Shown here: positions 61,232-64,000 of the stretch, piece by piece
How positions within the stretch are numbered: position 1 is the stretch's first letter
Layout: the number at the start of each line of letters is the position of its first letter
NCBI GenBank assembly: GCA_006386115.1
Contig: VFIW01000021.1
Coordinates: 186,001 to 250,000, forward strand
DNA: 64,000 nucleotides
Source of the DNA: Globisporangium splendens
Taxonomy: Eukaryota > Oomycota > Peronosporomycetes > Pythiales > Pythiaceae
Direction of reading: 5' to 3'
Program-made: the position numbers and the translations under genes
The notes under the pieces: model-generated
What the model saw: the letters and a program-made list of their open reading frames with translations, nothing else
The model's database searches: none
What the model was told of the DNA's origin: nothing

Positions 61232-64000
61232 ATGACGACGAGCATGAGGACGCGAAGGAAAAAGCCGCTGCTGCGGCATGCGTTGCCGCTGCTGCTTCTG
61301 CTGATCAACATGTGCGCGCACAGGACCGCCGGCAGCAACGGCGTGACGGTGTTTGCGGCTGCTGCGACGCCGCTGGACCCGCCGGAGAAGCCGAGCGTCG
61401 TGACGGTGCCAACGGGTGTGACGACCGTTGTGCTCAACGGCGAAGTCACGCAGCAGATCGCGTGCGACGTCGTGCCGAACTCGATGCTGCGCGTGGAGAT
61501 GACGCTCGTGGACGGCAACAGCACACGCGTCACGGGCCGATTCGTCGTGCCCAAGGTGCTCGTGTTCGTGAACACGAACGCGTCGGGCGAGTTTGTGAAA
61601 CAGTCGCAGAGGTTTACGATCTTTGGCCGCACAGCCGGTCGGTTCTACCTCACGTACGCGCTCTCAGGCGACGCTGAGCTGTACAAGCTGAGCGCCGTGA
61701 GCTCCGTGATCTCGATCGTCGAGGAAAGCCAGGGTTGGCAGGGCATCTGGTACGAACTCGGCTTCAACGTCGCGCTGTTCACGGCGGGGATGCTCTTCTT
61801 TGTGTGGCGCCGCATGCATCAATTAGAGCTGCCGATTTGGAAGGGACACCAGGCGGGACTCTTTGAGCGCGCCAACTACGACGACCTGGAGCCGAGTCTG
61901 TTCAACGACAAGTACCGCGAGATCATGGGTGCAACCGTGAGGCAGCGCATGAACATCTTTCTCTCGCTTCCGACCCACGGCAGCTACATGTGCCACACAT
62001 GCGGCATCCCCGCGGCGTTGAACCTGCAATTCCACGTGGACGCTGGTCATCTCTTTTCCGTGCTGACGTTCTTCAGCATCGCCGTCATGCTTCCCGTGGT
62101 TCGTATATATGAGTTTGTGTGTGTGTGTGTCATTTTTTAGAAAATGATGGCGTTTATCCGTAATGTCTATGCTTTTCTGTAGAATTATCTGTCGGGGAAG
62201 TCGACGACATCTGTTGGCGGGAGCAACTCGTTCCAGCAGACGACGTTCAGCAATGTGCCGCTGCACAGCAACTGGTACTGGGCTCACGTGGCGTACTGCT
62301 ACTTGGTCGCTGGTTGTGTTCTTGCATTCATCGTCAGGTACAGCATGCATACTGTCGTGGTAAGGGTGTTCTAAATCATCCCATTGCCTGACCGATAACC
62401 CTTTCTAATAGGCAATCGCGGCTCGCGTCGACGCTCCAGAAACGCACGAAGCGCATCGTCGGTGCGCGCAGCATCCTCATCCACCACGGCCTGCCGCCGC
62501 ATTTCTCGAGCAAGAAGCTGCGCGCGATCCTGCGCGACAACTATTTCCCGACCGGAGTCGACGAAGTGACCGTGATCGACGACCTCACGCAGGTGCATTC
62601 GATCCTACATCGTCGTCGCGAACTCTCAGACCAGCTCGACCGCATGCGCATGCTCGATGCGTGCTACGAGCACGGCACGCTGTCGTGGAACCTGCTGTTC
62701 TGTCCTGGATCTGTGCTCGCACCGTCTCCGACTGAGGTTCTAAGTTCCTACTTCTGCTGCAAGCCGTGTCGATACGCGTACCGCCATGAACGCATCACGC
62801 ATTGCGTGTGCCCGAAAGACAAGCGGAAGCCACTGCCGGCGCTGTACTCGAGCGTGAAAAGCGACCGTGAGATCTGGGATCCGCGCGCCAAGTCGGCGAT
62901 CCAGTCGCTGGACGACGAGCTCGATTTTTTCCCCGAAGAAGCGCTGAGAGTGTACAACAACCGGAAATGCATGGGCGCCGCGTTCATCGTGTTCGAGTCG
63001 TCGGCGAAACGCAACGAGTTCGTGCGGCTCGTGAGAGCGCACTCATGGAGTGGGAAGATCCTGAATGCCGTGGACGCGTGCTCGTACTCTCGCCAGGACA
63101 GAGACGACGATAATTTGGACGAACGCAACACGTCGCTCGCGAAAGAGAACACGAGCAATGAGCTGGTGCCGTACCTCTCGAAGCTCGTGCTCACGAGTGC
63201 ACCTGAGCCGGACGATATCATTTGGATGAACCTCAAGTATCGCCCGTACTCGTTCACGGGTGCACTTGGATTTCTCGCGCGTCAATTCCTCACGACCGGA
63301 CTGCTGCTGCTGTTCTCGTCCCCGACCGCCGTGCTCGTGTACATGAAATTGGACTCGAGCAGTGAACTCTATCAGGATCTGGAAAACCGGCACTCATTTC
63401 TCGTGACGCTCGTCGTGTCCTACTTGCCCTCTCTGCTCTTGGTACGCAGTCATTCGAGATGGACTGGCAAGTGCTCACAGCTAACACTGTTGTTGCTCGT
63501 TTTGGTCGGGGATAGATCACGGTTAACTGGTTCTTGCTCGCGTTCCTGTACTACGTGACGATGACGGAGCCGTCGATCAGCGAATCTCGCCGAACCAATA
63601 TCTTCCTCATCAAAGGTTTCATCTACCTTGTTATGGTAGGTCTATGCCTGTGCTACGTCTTGCCATCGCGCTGCTCTCTCATTAAACTGATTCGACTCTC
63701 TTCGTGTGCGCTTTGTAGAGTTCGGTCCTTTTGCCGAGCATCGGTATCACAGCCGTGTACTTGGCGGTGTCGGGGGTTGAGAAAAGTGGCCACACCTACG
63801 TCGAGACATTTTTGTACAAAGTGTCTGGGACGTTCTTCATCTCGTACATTTGCCAGCGCACGTTCTTGGGTGCGGTCATGGACATCACGCGGAGCGCAGA
63901 ACGCAGTGCGTACCAGCCATGGGTCTTGTCGCGGTCGGTGACGGAGGAAGAGAAGCGGTTCAACAAGAAGCCGTGGCCGTACTTTTATGGCCACGACTAC
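61232..64000 (+). CDS. OSCA/TMEM63 (CSC1-like) cation channel, partial at right edge
   Basis: Five phase-matched exons so far (61232..62098, 62183..62337, 62412..63441, 63516..63635, 63719..64000), 818 codons without a stop. There is a signal-anchor-like Leu-rich start (HALPLLLLLINMCA), then a ~150-residue lumenal or extracellular domain with a possible N-glycosylation site (NGS/T). TM1 is LGFNVALFTAGMLFFVW, further TMs follow (HLFSVLTFFSIAVMLPV; WAHVAYCYLVAGCVLAFIV), and a large cytosolic domain with a Cys-rich insert (SSYFCCKPCRYAYRH). The family block SAPEPDDIIWMNLKYRP precedes TMs including LARQFLTTGLLLLFSSP. These proteins are mechanosensitive or osmosensitive channels or lipid scramblases at the plasma membrane. 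The remainder lies outside the window. The N-terminal extracellular domain is longer than in plant OSCA. Confidence 0.93.

Overview
The window looks like nuclear DNA from an oomycete. Four things support this. (1) Genes are dense and carry short introns, mostly 45-160 nt, with GT..AG ends; splice phases could be matched by eye in most genes. (2) A 7TM protein is fused to a phosphatidylinositol-phosphate kinase (GPCR-PIPK), a known oomycete architecture. (3) A near-perfect oomycete Inr/FPR core promoter sits 44 nt upstream of the ketol-acid reductoisomerase start, and a partial one lies before the 10.4 kb gene. (4) Flagellar or basal-body genes (MKS1, centrin) occur beside a plant-type ketol-acid reductoisomerase with an organelle presequence. 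The species cannot be named from the sequence alone.

Layout, left to right: an MEKK-like kinase with tandem SH3 domains (-); ketol-acid reductoisomerase (+); LETM1 mitochondrial carrier (-); PHP-domain phosphoesterase (+); a 1138-residue propeller/solenoid-like protein (+); cytoplasmic dynein-1 heavy chain (-, 14.5 kb); histone H2A.Z (-); Kelch-BTB protein (+); ankyrin/coiled-coil protein (+); an 11-exon protein of unknown function (-), divergent from an MKS1/B9 protein (+); a centrin-like protein (-) whose 3' end overlaps MKS1; a mitochondrial-type NAD-binding protein (+); a small, probably myristoylated and palmitoylated PH-like protein (-); a decayed gene; a trehalose-6-phosphate synthase/phosphatase-like protein (+); the GPCR-PIPK (+); an IQ-motif gene (+) split by 6.6 kb of non-LTR retrotransposon; and the 5' part of an OSCA/TMEM63 channel gene that runs off the right edge.

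The strongest unusual structure is at 50.9-61.0 kb. A 5'-truncated LINE (copy B) sits antisense in an exon of the IQ-motif gene, flanked by a 13-bp target-site duplication. A second LINE of the same family (copy A) appears to have inserted into copy B, with its own 14-bp duplication. Removing the elements and one copy of the duplication restores the host reading frame. Other points of interest are a trehalose-pathway protein with altered catalytic residues in both domains and a C-terminal membrane segment, a kinase whose C-lobe is missing, and several single-base frame breaks that may be assembly errors or real lesions.

Exon boundaries were derived by hand from splice consensus and phase matching; where phases did not match, this is stated.
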